Part shown: in pieces, positions 1-7,397 of the stretch
How positions within the stretch are numbered: the first letter of the stretch is position 1
Layout: each line of letters opens with the position of its first letter
Assembly (NCBI RefSeq): GCF_003205235.1
Contig: NZ_QJSM01000018.1
Coordinates: 124,001 to 188,000, forward strand
Origin: Thermoplasma sp. Kam2015
GTDB lineage: Archaea > Thermoplasmatota > Thermoplasmata > Thermoplasmatales > Thermoplasmataceae
DNA length: 64,000 bases
Reading direction: 5' to 3'
Translations under genes and position numbers: made by a program
The notes under the pieces: model-generated
The model's database searches: none
What the model saw: the letters and a program-made list of their open reading frames with translations, nothing else
What the model was told of the DNA's origin: nothing

Positions 1-207
1 CACGGGCTTCCTTCAACAAATGTATAAATTGCATTTCCATGCTTTTGCATCCTCAGCGATAACCAGATGGTACGATACATGAACGGTATAGATTAAACTC
101 TAATTTAAGCCTGCGGATATCACGGTATAGGTCTTGTATGGAATATACATGTAGAGGCAGATATCTCTTCGATAAAAGGAACATCCGAAGATTCCGCTGA
201 GGGTAGA
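1..207 (-). mobile_element. Short IS605-derived non-autonomous element, cut by the window edge
   Basis: Read on the minus strand from about 207 to 1, this stretch aligns by eye along its whole length with two other short elements in the window (26318-26580 and 59519-59832). It begins with the same right-end hairpin region (CCTCAGCGGAATCTTCGGA against CCTCAGCTGAAGCTTCGGA), then a conserved block resembling CTGCCTGTACGGATATATTC, and further in a block like TTATCGTGAATGATACAAAA. The other end lies beyond the window. No protein is encoded. It is called a MITE-like derivative of the TnpB element at 59833-61177 because the right ends match. Confidence 0.6.
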
Positions 208-1290
208 TCACGCGTACTTCGTAAGCGACTCCTTTGCCCTCTCCATGAACTCTAGCGGTATCTTGGGTTCACCCTCAGCCAATTTACCCTCAATGCAGAT
301 CTCACCTATTGCATCTGAAATCTCTTTAAGTTCGGAATCGCTTTCAGCGATTATCACCACAGATGGTCCTGTGTCTATTGATAAGCTTACGGAATTCCCG
401 CGCAATCTAAAATCCATGATATTTTTCACGATTTTCATTGTTCTGTCTGTCCATACTAAAGATGCGGATGACATCAGGATTGAATGCATCTTGAGTGTGC
501 TGCCAAGAGCGGTTCTCATTATGGTATCCGCATCAAATTCCATGTTCAGGAAGTCAAGTACTGCCTGTCGCTGATAGGAGGCCCATGCATTGTAGAATGG
601 CGATCTCAAGGCAGCTGAATGCGCGTCCTCAGTGCTCATATTGCCAGATAACGGAATCGCACAGATCGAGATCTTGTTTCCATTAAAGGGCAGATTCAGA
701 GAAAAGGAACTGTCATGGGAATATCCTGAGTCAGATATCCACAGAGAAAGCGGACCATTGACGGATTTGGATCCTGACCCTGATGCAAGTCTGGCTATCT
801 TCGAAACGAATGGGCCATCTCCGATCGATTCTTCACCAAAGACGGCCCTTGCGATAGATCTCGCAGCTGCGGCCGCCATAGAGGCAGATTCTCCAAGTCC
901 CTTTGCGTTATCGTATTTTCTCTTCATTGAGACATAAAGATGAAATGAACCCCTCACTGAATATATGTTACGGAACACATGCAGCGCCTTTATGGCTCTT
1001 CTCTTCACGCCTTCGTCTTCCACTCCGTCGAATATGACACTGTCATTGCCAGCATCTTCGGTCAGCATAACAGCGGAGTATGCCTCAGAAAAATCTGTGT
1101 TAATTGATATAGAAGGAAAGTTGGCTATGTTGAATGTACTGTCGTAATAGCCGAGGAATTTTATCACACCCGTTATTGGATATCCAGATCCATAGAATAT
1201 TTTACCATAAGATGGAACCGCATCGTATCTTCCTGTAGGAGAGTACAATCCTCTGCTCCTGATCAGAGATACAAGACGTGTTGTATACAC
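208..1290 (-). CDS. GHMP-family mevalonate-type decarboxylase paralogue (360 aa)
   Basis: Belongs to the diphosphomevalonate decarboxylase branch of the GHMP kinases. Visible family features are the Lys44 segment GVIKFLGYYD, the glycine/serine-rich nucleotide loop near 131-140 (GLGESASMAA), the ASGSGSKSVNGPLSLW block at 169-184 and DTGPS at 306-310, whose Asp306 corresponds to the catalytic Asp of the decarboxylases. Thermoplasma makes isoprenoids through mevalonate 3-kinase and mevalonate 3,5-bisphosphate decarboxylase, and carries several paralogues of this family. The retained Asp favours a decarboxylase over the 3-kinase, where it is replaced. The GTG start at 1290 is chosen because a TATA box (1311-1318) lies 25 nt upstream, giving a leaderless mRNA. 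Which paralogue this is cannot be settled here. Confidence 0.75.
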   Translation of the reverse strand: MYTTRLVSLIRSRGLYSPTGRYDAVPSYGKIFYGSGYPITGVIKFLGYYDSTFNIANFPSISINTDFSEAYSAVMLTEDAGNDSVIFDGVEDEGVKRRAIKALHVFRNIYSVRGSFHLYVSMKRKYDNAKGLGESASMAAAAARSIARAVFGEESIGDGPFVSKIARLASGSGSKSVNGPLSLWISDSGYSHDSSFSLNLPFNGNKISICAIPLSGNMSTEDAHSAALRSPFYNAWASYQRQAVLDFLNMEFDADTIMRTALGSTLKMHSILMSSASLVWTDRTMKIVKNIMDFRLRGNSVSLSIDTGPSVVIIAESDSELKEISDAIGEICIEGKLAEGEPKIPLEFMERAKESLTKYA

Positions 1291-1310
1291 ATTATAATAT
1301 TCAATTCACA

Positions 1311-1318
1311 TATAAATA
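1311..1318 (-). promoter_or_regulatory. TATA box of the GHMP decarboxylase gene
   Basis: TATTTATA on the minus strand is centred 25 nt before the GTG at 1290, the spacing expected for a leaderless archaeal transcript. Confidence 0.5.
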
Positions 1319-1417
1319 CTGTGATATTGGCCGTCTTATTTGGTGAACGGTATTTCCGATCTGAAAAACAGATATACGGTGGGAAATTAGCATAACTTTA
1401 ATCTATCATGTATTATT

Positions 1418-3124
1418 ATGCTATATATGGATAGTTTCTGGAAGAAGAAGCTGGACGAATTCAATACTGATAGAAAAAATCAGGAATACGAGAGATGGGT
1501 TGCCAGCACCTTGACGCCCTGGAATAGGCAAACGGGGTATAAGGAGAAGAAATATCAGAATTCATCCGAGATCACGTTAAAGGAGATATATACAAGGGAA
1601 GACGTTCCGGACGTAGAAAAGAGGCTTGGAATGCCGGGTGAATATCCATTCACCAGGGGTATATACCCAAACATGTACAGGGGCAAGCTTTGGACCATGA
1701 GGATGTTTTCTGGTTTCGGCACGCCGGAGGATACCAACAGGAGACTGCACTATTTGATTGAAAATGGAGAAACCGGTCTCAGCATAGCCTTTGATATGCC
1801 GACGCTTTACGGATATGATGCAGATAACCCAAGATCCGAGGGGGAAATAGGCAAATGCGGTGTGAATGTATCAACGCTAAAGGATATGGAGACCATATTC
1901 AGGGGCATAGATCTTGGAAAGGTTTCAACCTCCATGACGATAAATGCACCAGCGGCCATTCTGACAGCCATGTACCTGGCCATAGCCAAAAAGCAGGGTG
2001 TACCGTTCGATAAGGTGTCCGGTACAGTTCAGGCTGACATACTCAAGGAATACATCGCCCAGAAGGAATGGATGTATCCGCCGGAGGCGCACATCAGGAT
2101 AATAAGGGATATGATGGTCTACTGCACGAAGAACGTTCCTAAATGGAACTACATAAGCATATCGGGATACCATATAAGGGAAGCCGGTTCCAGTGCAGTT
2201 CAGGAGCTGGCTTTCACGCTTGCGGACGGTTTTTATTACGTCGATCTCGGCATAAAATCGGGCCTCAATGTTGATGATTTTGCTCCGCGCCTTTCGTTCT
2301 TCTTCAATTCGTCAATAAACTTCTTCGAGGAGATTGCCAAACTCAGGGCCGCGAGACGCATATGGGCCACCGTCATGAAGGAAAAATATGGAGCAAAGAA
2401 TCCAAGATCAATGACGCTGAGGTTCCATACCCAGACCTCAGGTTATACTCTGACGTGGCAGCAGCCTCTCAACAATATAATCAGGACTACCATAGAAGCC
2501 ATGGCTGCCGTGCTCGGCGGTACGCAGAGCCTGCACACAAACTCCTATGATGAGGCATGGGCCCTTCCATCAGACGGTGCCGTCAAGGTGGCTCTCAGAA
2601 CGCAGCAGATAATAGCGGAGGAGAGTGGCATTCCAGACGTTATAGATCCGCTCGGCGGATCTTATTATGTAGAGTGGCTCACCGATAAGATGGAGGAGGA
2701 GGCCTACAAATACTTTGACAGGATCGAGAGCATGGGCGGGATACTCGAGGCGATAAAGAAGGGGTACATACAGAAGGAAATTGCTGATACATCATACAAG
2801 AGGCAGAAGCGGTTGGAGAATGGAGAGGAGATAATGGTTGGCGTTAACAAATACATAGAGGAAGGCGAAGAACCCATAAATTATCTCAAGATAGATAAGA
2901 AAGCGGAAGAGGCCCAGATTGCAAGACTCAGGGAGATCAAAAGAACTAGGGATGAAGCAAAGGTTAAGAAGGCACTCGAAGATCTCAGAAATGCGATGCT
3001 GGACGAAAATGAGAATCTGATGCCCTATTATATCAGGGCTGTTGAGTCGTACGCCACAGTTCAGGAGATATCGGATGTAGGGAGGGAGGTATTTGGAAGC
3101 TGGAAAGAACCTGTCATCGTCTAG
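1418..3124 (+). CDS. B12-dependent acyl-CoA mutase large subunit; isobutyryl-CoA mutase-like active site
   Basis: This is the substrate-binding TIM-barrel subunit of the methylmalonyl-CoA mutase family (568 aa), without the B12 domain, which is a separate gene immediately downstream. Family blocks include YPFTRGIYPNMYRGK (76-90), RRLHYLIENGETGLS, SISGYHIREAG with His252 (His244 of the Propionibacterium enzyme), and GGTQSLHTNSYDEA. The two residues that select the substrate differ from methylmalonyl-CoA mutase: Tyr89 is Phe97 (RMFSGF) and Arg207 is Gln215 (KEYIAQKEW). Phe plus Gln is the published signature of isobutyryl-CoA mutase, which interconverts isobutyryl-CoA and butyryl-CoA. The operon continues with the B12 subunit and a MeaB GTPase; no epimerase gene is nearby, which fits. 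An ATG six nt beyond the ORF start (ATGGATAGT, 1427) is an alternative start. Confidence 0.85.
   Translation: MLYMDSFWKKKLDEFNTDRKNQEYERWVASTLTPWNRQTGYKEKKYQNSSEITLKEIYTREDVPDVEKRLGMPGEYPFTRGIYPNMYRGKLWTMRMFSGFGTPEDTNRRLHYLIENGETGLSIAFDMPTLYGYDADNPRSEGEIGKCGVNVSTLKDMETIFRGIDLGKVSTSMTINAPAAILTAMYLAIAKKQGVPFDKVSGTVQADILKEYIAQKEWMYPPEAHIRIIRDMMVYCTKNVPKWNYISISGYHIREAGSSAVQELAFTLADGFYYVDLGIKSGLNVDDFAPRLSFFFNSSINFFEEIAKLRAARRIWATVMKEKYGAKNPRSMTLRFHTQTSGYTLTWQQPLNNIIRTTIEAMAAVLGGTQSLHTNSYDEAWALPSDGAVKVALRTQQIIAEESGIPDVIDPLGGSYYVEWLTDKMEEEAYKYFDRIESMGGILEAIKKGYIQKEIADTSYKRQKRLENGEEIMVGVNKYIEEGEEPINYLKIDKKAEEAQIARLREIKRTRDEAKVKKALEDLRNAMLDENENLMPYYIRAVESYATVQEISDVGREVFGSWKEPVIV
3081..3090 (+). promoter_or_regulatory. 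Strong ribosome binding site inside the upstream gene
   Basis: GGAGGGAGGT lies inside the end of the mutase large-subunit gene, 2 nt before the TTG at 3093, and decides that unusual start for the B12 subunit. Confidence 0.6.
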
Positions 3125-3533
3125 ACCCATTAAGGTGCTTCTTGCCAAACCTGCTATAGACGGCCATGATCGTGGCATATTCGTGCTTGCAAGGGCGCTG
3201 AGGGATGCCGGTATGGATGTAATCTATGCCGGCCTGCTCCCGACCCCTGAACAGGTCGTGGATATTGCAATAAGCGAGGATGTTGATGTCATAGGCTTAA
3301 GCCTGCTGAACGGCGCCCACATGACCGCCTTCAAGAAGGTCGTTGATCTCCTCAAGGAGCGCGGAGTGGATGATATAGCGGTTGTTGGTGGCGGGATAAT
3401 ACCCGACGATGATAAGCCCAAGCTGGAGGCTATCGGAGTGACCGGAAACTATGGGCCTGGTACGCCGCTTGCCACCATAATAGAACACATACGTAAGCGT
3501 GGAGAAGAGGCTAGAAGGAAAAAGGAGATGTAA
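3093..3533 (+). CDS. B12-binding small subunit of the acyl-CoA mutase (146 aa)
   Basis: A free-standing cobalamin-binding domain. It carries the base-off motif DxHxxG as DGHDRG near residues 23-28, followed by GLSLLNGAH and VVGGGIIP, which cradle the dimethylbenzimidazole tail in this family. It pairs with the large subunit encoded just upstream to give the two-chain mutase usual in archaea. The start is a TTG at 3093, overlapping the large-subunit gene by 32 nt; it is chosen because a strong Shine-Dalgarno sequence (GGAGGGAGGT, 3081-3090) sits directly before it. The C-terminal tail is rich in Arg, Lys and Glu. Together with the downstream GTPase gene (next codon after its stop) it forms a tight operon. 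Confidence 0.88.
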   Translation: MEAGKNLSSSRPIKVLLAKPAIDGHDRGIFVLARALRDAGMDVIYAGLLPTPEQVVDIAISEDVDVIGLSLLNGAHMTAFKKVVDLLKERGVDDIAVVGGGIIPDDDKPKLEAIGVTGNYGPGTPLATIIEHIRKRGEEARRKKEM

Positions 3534-4499
3534 ATGGATACGCGTTCCATCATAGAAGGCATTGCTGCGCATGATCCTAGGATCATCGCTCGGGCCATAT
3601 CCATCATAGAGGAGGACAATGAAAGGTCATACGAGATAATAAGGGCTATTTACGGTATGACGGGGCATGCGCATATCCTTGGTATAACTGGGCCTCCTGG
3701 CGTCGGTAAGAGCACCATGATCGGTATACTGTCCAGAAAACTGACCGAGATGGGAAAAAAGGTATCCATACTGGCTGTTGATGCAAGCAGTCCTTTCAGC
3801 GGCGGTACCATACTGGGAAACAGGATAAGGATGCAGGATACGCTCTCCAAGTATGGAATATATATGAGAAGCGTCTCTAACAGGGGAATGACCGGTGGTC
3901 TCTCAAGATCCACATGGAACATGGTGAAGATACTCGATGCCGCAGGAAACGATTTCATAATAATAGAGACGGTAGGAGCCGGACAATCTGACATAGATAT
4001 TGTTTATCTGGCAGATACTGTAATAGTAACTCTGGCGCCAGGTCTTGGCGACAGTATACAGGCGATAAAATCGGGAATGATGGAGATCGGGGATATCTTC
4101 GTCATAAACAAGATGGACAGGGAAGATTCGTTCTTTGCCCTCAAGGATATAATGGACAATGTCTATGAAAGGAACGGTTGGATGCCAAGGGTTGTCGGCA
4201 CGAACTCCCTGAAGGGGGAGGGTTATGGTGAACTGATAAGGGCAATAGAGGAACATCGCGTATTTACCGAAAAAAATGATGGAAAGAAGAAGATAAGGTA
4301 CAGGGAAGAGGTGAGACTTGCGCTCTCCAGGATAATTGACCGGAGCGTGTGGCGTGAATTCGGCAGGTTTCTGGAGAATGGCGAAATAGATGGATACTAC
4401 GATGAACACGTCGATCCAAACACGGTTGCCATGGAAATATTCCGTGAAAACAGTGCATTTGCTCACAGTCATTCAGTTGAGGGAAGGGTAGAATCCTGA
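3534..4499 (+). CDS. meaB: MeaB/ArgK-type G-protein chaperone of the B12 mutase (321 aa)
   Basis: A SIMIBI-class GTPase that loads and protects adenosylcobalamin in acyl-CoA mutases. The P-loop GPPGVGKS is at residues 53-60, followed by AVDASSPFSGG, the GNRIRMQ switch segment, GMTGGLS, and the G4 motif NKMD near 193. The C-terminal 60 residues form the helical dimerisation arm. Its ATG follows the stop of the B12-subunit gene directly, and an AAGGAGA ribosome site overlaps the end of that gene, so the three genes are one operon. In bacteria this protein pairs with either methylmalonyl-CoA or isobutyryl-CoA mutase, so it does not by itself decide the substrate. Length is normal for the family. 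Confidence 0.92.
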   Translation: MDTRSIIEGIAAHDPRIIARAISIIEEDNERSYEIIRAIYGMTGHAHILGITGPPGVGKSTMIGILSRKLTEMGKKVSILAVDASSPFSGGTILGNRIRMQDTLSKYGIYMRSVSNRGMTGGLSRSTWNMVKILDAAGNDFIIIETVGAGQSDIDIVYLADTVIVTLAPGLGDSIQAIKSGMMEIGDIFVINKMDREDSFFALKDIMDNVYERNGWMPRVVGTNSLKGEGYGELIRAIEEHRVFTEKNDGKKKIRYREEVRLALSRIIDRSVWREFGRFLENGEIDGYYDEHVDPNTVAMEIFRENSAFAHSHSVEGRVES

Positions 4500-4774
4500 A
4501 TATTTTTTACTTTCTATTATGCGATCTCCTCCAGTCATAGCACATATGGGATACAGACATGCATTATTTATGGATAAATTAGGTGCCAGAGTAGGCATTA
4601 AGAATTAAACAGTGAAATGCACCAGGAATAAAAAACGGAATTGGTTTGCAGATTTTTTAGTGGATATTATCGTATAAAACGAGGAAGATTCCGTATACTC
4701 GTATGCATTATGTCTGATTGATGAAAATCTAGGAAATATCAGAAGAAAAGATAATAAAAAGAAAAATTGATGAC

Positions 4775-5680
4775 TCAGATATGAACGGCCTTGTGGACTG
4801 CATCGTCCATGAGGGCCAGCGCGTATCCGGTCATCCTTTCAAGCTCCTTGTTAGACTCGGATGAGCTCTTTATGTTTTCAAGTATTTCATGCGCGTTCCT
4901 TCTTATTCTTGGAGCCATGTTTATGTCTTCGGTCTTGAACATGTTGATGATGTTCTCCATGGTATTTATCAGTAGCAGTATCTCATCTCTCAATTTCATG
5001 TCTTCCTGCTTTATGTTTCCTATGAGCAGCCTCGTGTGCGTTATGAATCTGCCCAGATCCCTTGAAGCCACGGCATATAAAATTATATCCTTTATCGGCA
5101 CGTCAAGTTTGTACTTGTCGTCACGCTGTACTGTCAGGGCTATACTTCTTATCAGCTTGTAGTAATCGGAATTCAGCGCAAGGCATCTGGACGTCAGATC
5201 CTGCTTCATATCCTCTCTGGGCGTCTCTATGACCTTAGTCACGTCCTTTAGGATGGATAAGGCCTTATTCGAGAAATCGAAGAATGAGTCCTGAACCTTC
5301 AGTATCTCCTCATCTACCTCGAATATCAGCGAATTGAATGTTTCCTCCTTCAGGTTAAGGCCAGGCAGCTCCAGCTGCAGCATCTTAATTCTGTCCTTCA
5401 CATCCCTTGAAATGACATCTTTTGACTGCAGCGATATCTTTGTCATCCCCTGCATATAGTAAACTGAGATCAGATATTCAGCAGTCTCTTCATCTGTATA
5501 TTCTATCACCCTCTCGGAATTGAAGTCCTTCTTGGGCCTTATCTTTATTATGCCGGATGATTCAAAGACCTCGACCTCCCTTGTGACGTCAAGGCCGTTG
5601 TCTCTAACCCAATCTGATGGCAGAGACACTATGTAGCTTCCCCCCTTTATCTTCTGAATTCTTCTCAAATTTGTTGACAT
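4775..5680 (-). CDS. phoU: PhoU-domain regulator with N-terminal AbrB-type DNA-binding domain (301 aa)
   Basis: Residues 1-50 form a SpoVT/AbrB-like swapped-hairpin domain (RRIQKIKGGSYIVSLPSDWV), and residues from about 110 onward form the helical PhoU repeats. This fusion is the usual archaeal form of PhoU-like proteins, thought to sense phosphate status and bind DNA. No phosphate transporter gene is adjacent. A TATA box (5701-5710) is centred 25 nt before the ATG, so the mRNA is probably leaderless. The family is clear; whether it controls phosphate genes here is inference. Confidence 0.85.
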   Translation of the reverse strand: MSTNLRRIQKIKGGSYIVSLPSDWVRDNGLDVTREVEVFESSGIIKIRPKKDFNSERVIEYTDEETAEYLISVYYMQGMTKISLQSKDVISRDVKDRIKMLQLELPGLNLKEETFNSLIFEVDEEILKVQDSFFDFSNKALSILKDVTKVIETPREDMKQDLTSRCLALNSDYYKLIRSIALTVQRDDKYKLDVPIKDIILYAVASRDLGRFITHTRLLIGNIKQEDMKLRDEILLLINTMENIINMFKTEDINMAPRIRRNAHEILENIKSSSESNKELERMTGYALALMDDAVHKAVHI

Positions 5681-5700
5681 TTCAGTTGGGAGATTTATAA

Positions 5701-5710
5701 TTTATATAAA
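5701..5710 (-). promoter_or_regulatory. TATA box of the phoU-like gene
   Basis: TTTATATAAA, palindromic in its core, is centred 25 nt from the start codon at 5680 on the minus strand. Confidence 0.55.
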
Positions 5711-6030
5711 CCTTTTCCCATCATTGATCGAAATTCGCAAAGAAATATTAGTTAATTTTTGAAAATAAATCTATAACATGGTTTCATTTATAATATTTAA
5801 GTAATTAGATATTAAGAATTGAAGTGGGATGATAATCAAAATATCCTATAAATATAGCTTTTTGTTGATTTTCCATGGTGGAGGCTAAAACAGATATTTC
5901 ATGATTATATCTATCAAAGTGGTACGCGGGCACTGTTGCCCATGGTCACGGGCATCATTGAGAACATCAGATTCTGATTTGGGCGCATGATTCATCTCTT
6001 TTATGTGGAAGTGCAGGGCAATATTATCCA

Positions 6031-6040
6031 TATATTATGT
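6031..6040 (+). promoter_or_regulatory. Probable TATA box of the YeeE/YedE gene
   Basis: TATATTATGT is centred about 31 nt before the ATG at 6066 and is the reason for preferring that start over the in-frame ATG at 6003. Confidence 0.4.
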
Positions 6041-6065
6041 TCTATCTGTGCATTTCTTGCACATA

Positions 6066-7304
6066 ATGAAAAATAATTATCTCAACTTCGAATTTAATGT
6101 TATGAAATTCAACATTCTATATATCTATTCCATCTTGCTGGCCCTAGCCTCCTTTGCGCTGGCGGTGGCTTCATATGTGGTCAGCGGTCAGGCCCTGTGG
6201 TGGGGTGTGACCGGAGCAGAAAGCCAGATGGGAGGAGAATTCTGGAGCTTCTTTGGATTAGATATATCAAAGTTAGCATATTACCATGTGTATCCCATAC
6301 CGGAGATAGACAAGGCTTTCACTTGGTTTCTTGTCTTCGGAATAATAATCGGTTCTTTCGTAACCTCTCTTGCCAAAGGGGAATTTTCCATAAGGCAGGT
6401 TCCCAACAGAAATCTCTCTCTACAGGCACTGATCGGCGGTATACTGATAGGCTATGGAACTAGGATGGCAGGCGGATGCAACATAGGCGACTTCTACTCC
6501 GGGTTTGCAACTGGAAGCTTCTGGGCATTCCCCTTCTTTCTATCCATGCTTTCAGGCATATACTTGATACTGCTGTTGTCCAGATCAAGATGGTTTTCGC
6601 GTTTCTTTGCATCTGCTAAACCAAGATCCACCTTTGTTTGGCTTGGCAGAAAGATTCAATATTCGATGCTAGCCATCTCTATTGCGGTAGTAGGAGCTAT
6701 GATCTATATGTTTCAGGACACAATGGTCAGGATATGGCTCGTATTCGGTATGATTCTTGGATCCGTGGGATACCTGGGTACTCTGTGCTTTCAGACCTCG
6801 TTCAGGGAAACACTTGGTGTCTCCAGGGATCGCGAGATGATCAGACTGATTGCTGTATCTCTACTTGTGGTATCTGTGCTTGCGCAGATCTCTATCTTCG
6901 CACTACATTTGCGCACGAATTTCTTCTTCGATCAGAATCAGAGCGTGTTGTATCAGATAATTGGGGGCTTCGTCTTCGGGCTTGGGATGGGTCTGGCCTT
7001 CAACTGCACCTTCAGTATGGAATGGAGGATGGGTTCTGGAAACATCCAGGCGCTGATAACCTTTATTGGTCTTACGTTCATAGGTGCACCCCTTTATGCG
7101 CTCTCATACTCATTCTGGCATTCATTCATCCCCGTACTTGTTTATCCTGCGACATACTGGCAGTTTTCAATATATAGATACGGAATACCTGGTGCAGTGC
7201 TGATCGATCTCTTCCCGATTATGTGGATAATCTTCTTTGGATACCGCAGAGGATCCGAACTGAAAGAGGAGAAGACAGAAACCTCTGGAAGCATGGCCTC
7301 ATGA
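6066..7304 (+). CDS. YeeE/YedE (TsuA-like) sulfur-compound transporter (about 412 aa)
   Basis: A polytopic membrane protein of the Sulf_transp family, to which the thiosulfate importer TsuA belongs. The diagnostic GTRMAGGCNIGDFYSG segment with its conserved Cys is in the first half, and a second-repeat counterpart, GLAFNCTFSMEWRMGSG, with another Cys lies in the second half. About ten hydrophobic segments are visible and the C-terminus is charged (KEEKTE). An in-frame ATG at 6003 would add 21 poorly conserved residues; 6066 is preferred from promoter spacing, and 6102 is also possible. No rhodanese or TusA partner gene is adjacent, so the substrate (thiosulfate or another sulfur species) is inferred from family alone. 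Confidence 0.82.
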   Translation: MKNNYLNFEFNVMKFNILYIYSILLALASFALAVASYVVSGQALWWGVTGAESQMGGEFWSFFGLDISKLAYYHVYPIPEIDKAFTWFLVFGIIIGSFVTSLAKGEFSIRQVPNRNLSLQALIGGILIGYGTRMAGGCNIGDFYSGFATGSFWAFPFFLSMLSGIYLILLLSRSRWFSRFFASAKPRSTFVWLGRKIQYSMLAISIAVVGAMIYMFQDTMVRIWLVFGMILGSVGYLGTLCFQTSFRETLGVSRDREMIRLIAVSLLVVSVLAQISIFALHLRTNFFFDQNQSVLYQIIGGFVFGLGMGLAFNCTFSMEWRMGSGNIQALITFIGLTFIGAPLYALSYSFWHSFIPVLVYPATYWQFSIYRYGIPGAVLIDLFPIMWIIFFGYRRGSELKEEKTETSGSMAS

Positions 7305-7370
7305 TACGGTGAACGCCATGTATACCGAGGAAAACTTTTCGGAGATCAGATGGGGTTAATGATTTGTATT

Positions 7371-7380
7371 ATATATATAA
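7371..7380 (+). promoter_or_regulatory. TATA box of serS
   Basis: ATATATATAA ends 18 nt before the ATG at 7398; its centre is 23 nt upstream, consistent with a leaderless transcript. Confidence 0.5.
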
Positions 7381-7397
7381 TTTAAATATGGTCTGCA

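Larger units (their letters stand above)
5681..6065. other. Intergenic region between divergent phoU-like and yeeE-like genes
   Basis: AT-rich spacer with promoters at both edges (5701-5710 minus, 6031-6040 plus). In the middle is a small GC-rich island (about 5920-5960) able to form two mutually exclusive hairpins, and a near palindrome ATCAGATTCTGAT at 5966-5978. No protein-coding potential was seen. Confidence 0.4.

Noticed and set aside
1418-3124. Plain annotation as methylmalonyl-CoA mutase
   Set aside because: The family is right, but the two specificity residues differ (Phe97, Gln215), so the name would probably mislead.
3903-4472. 189-codon frame antisense to meaB
   Set aside because: Shadow of the GTPase gene, Cys/Tyr/Ile-rich nonsense composition.
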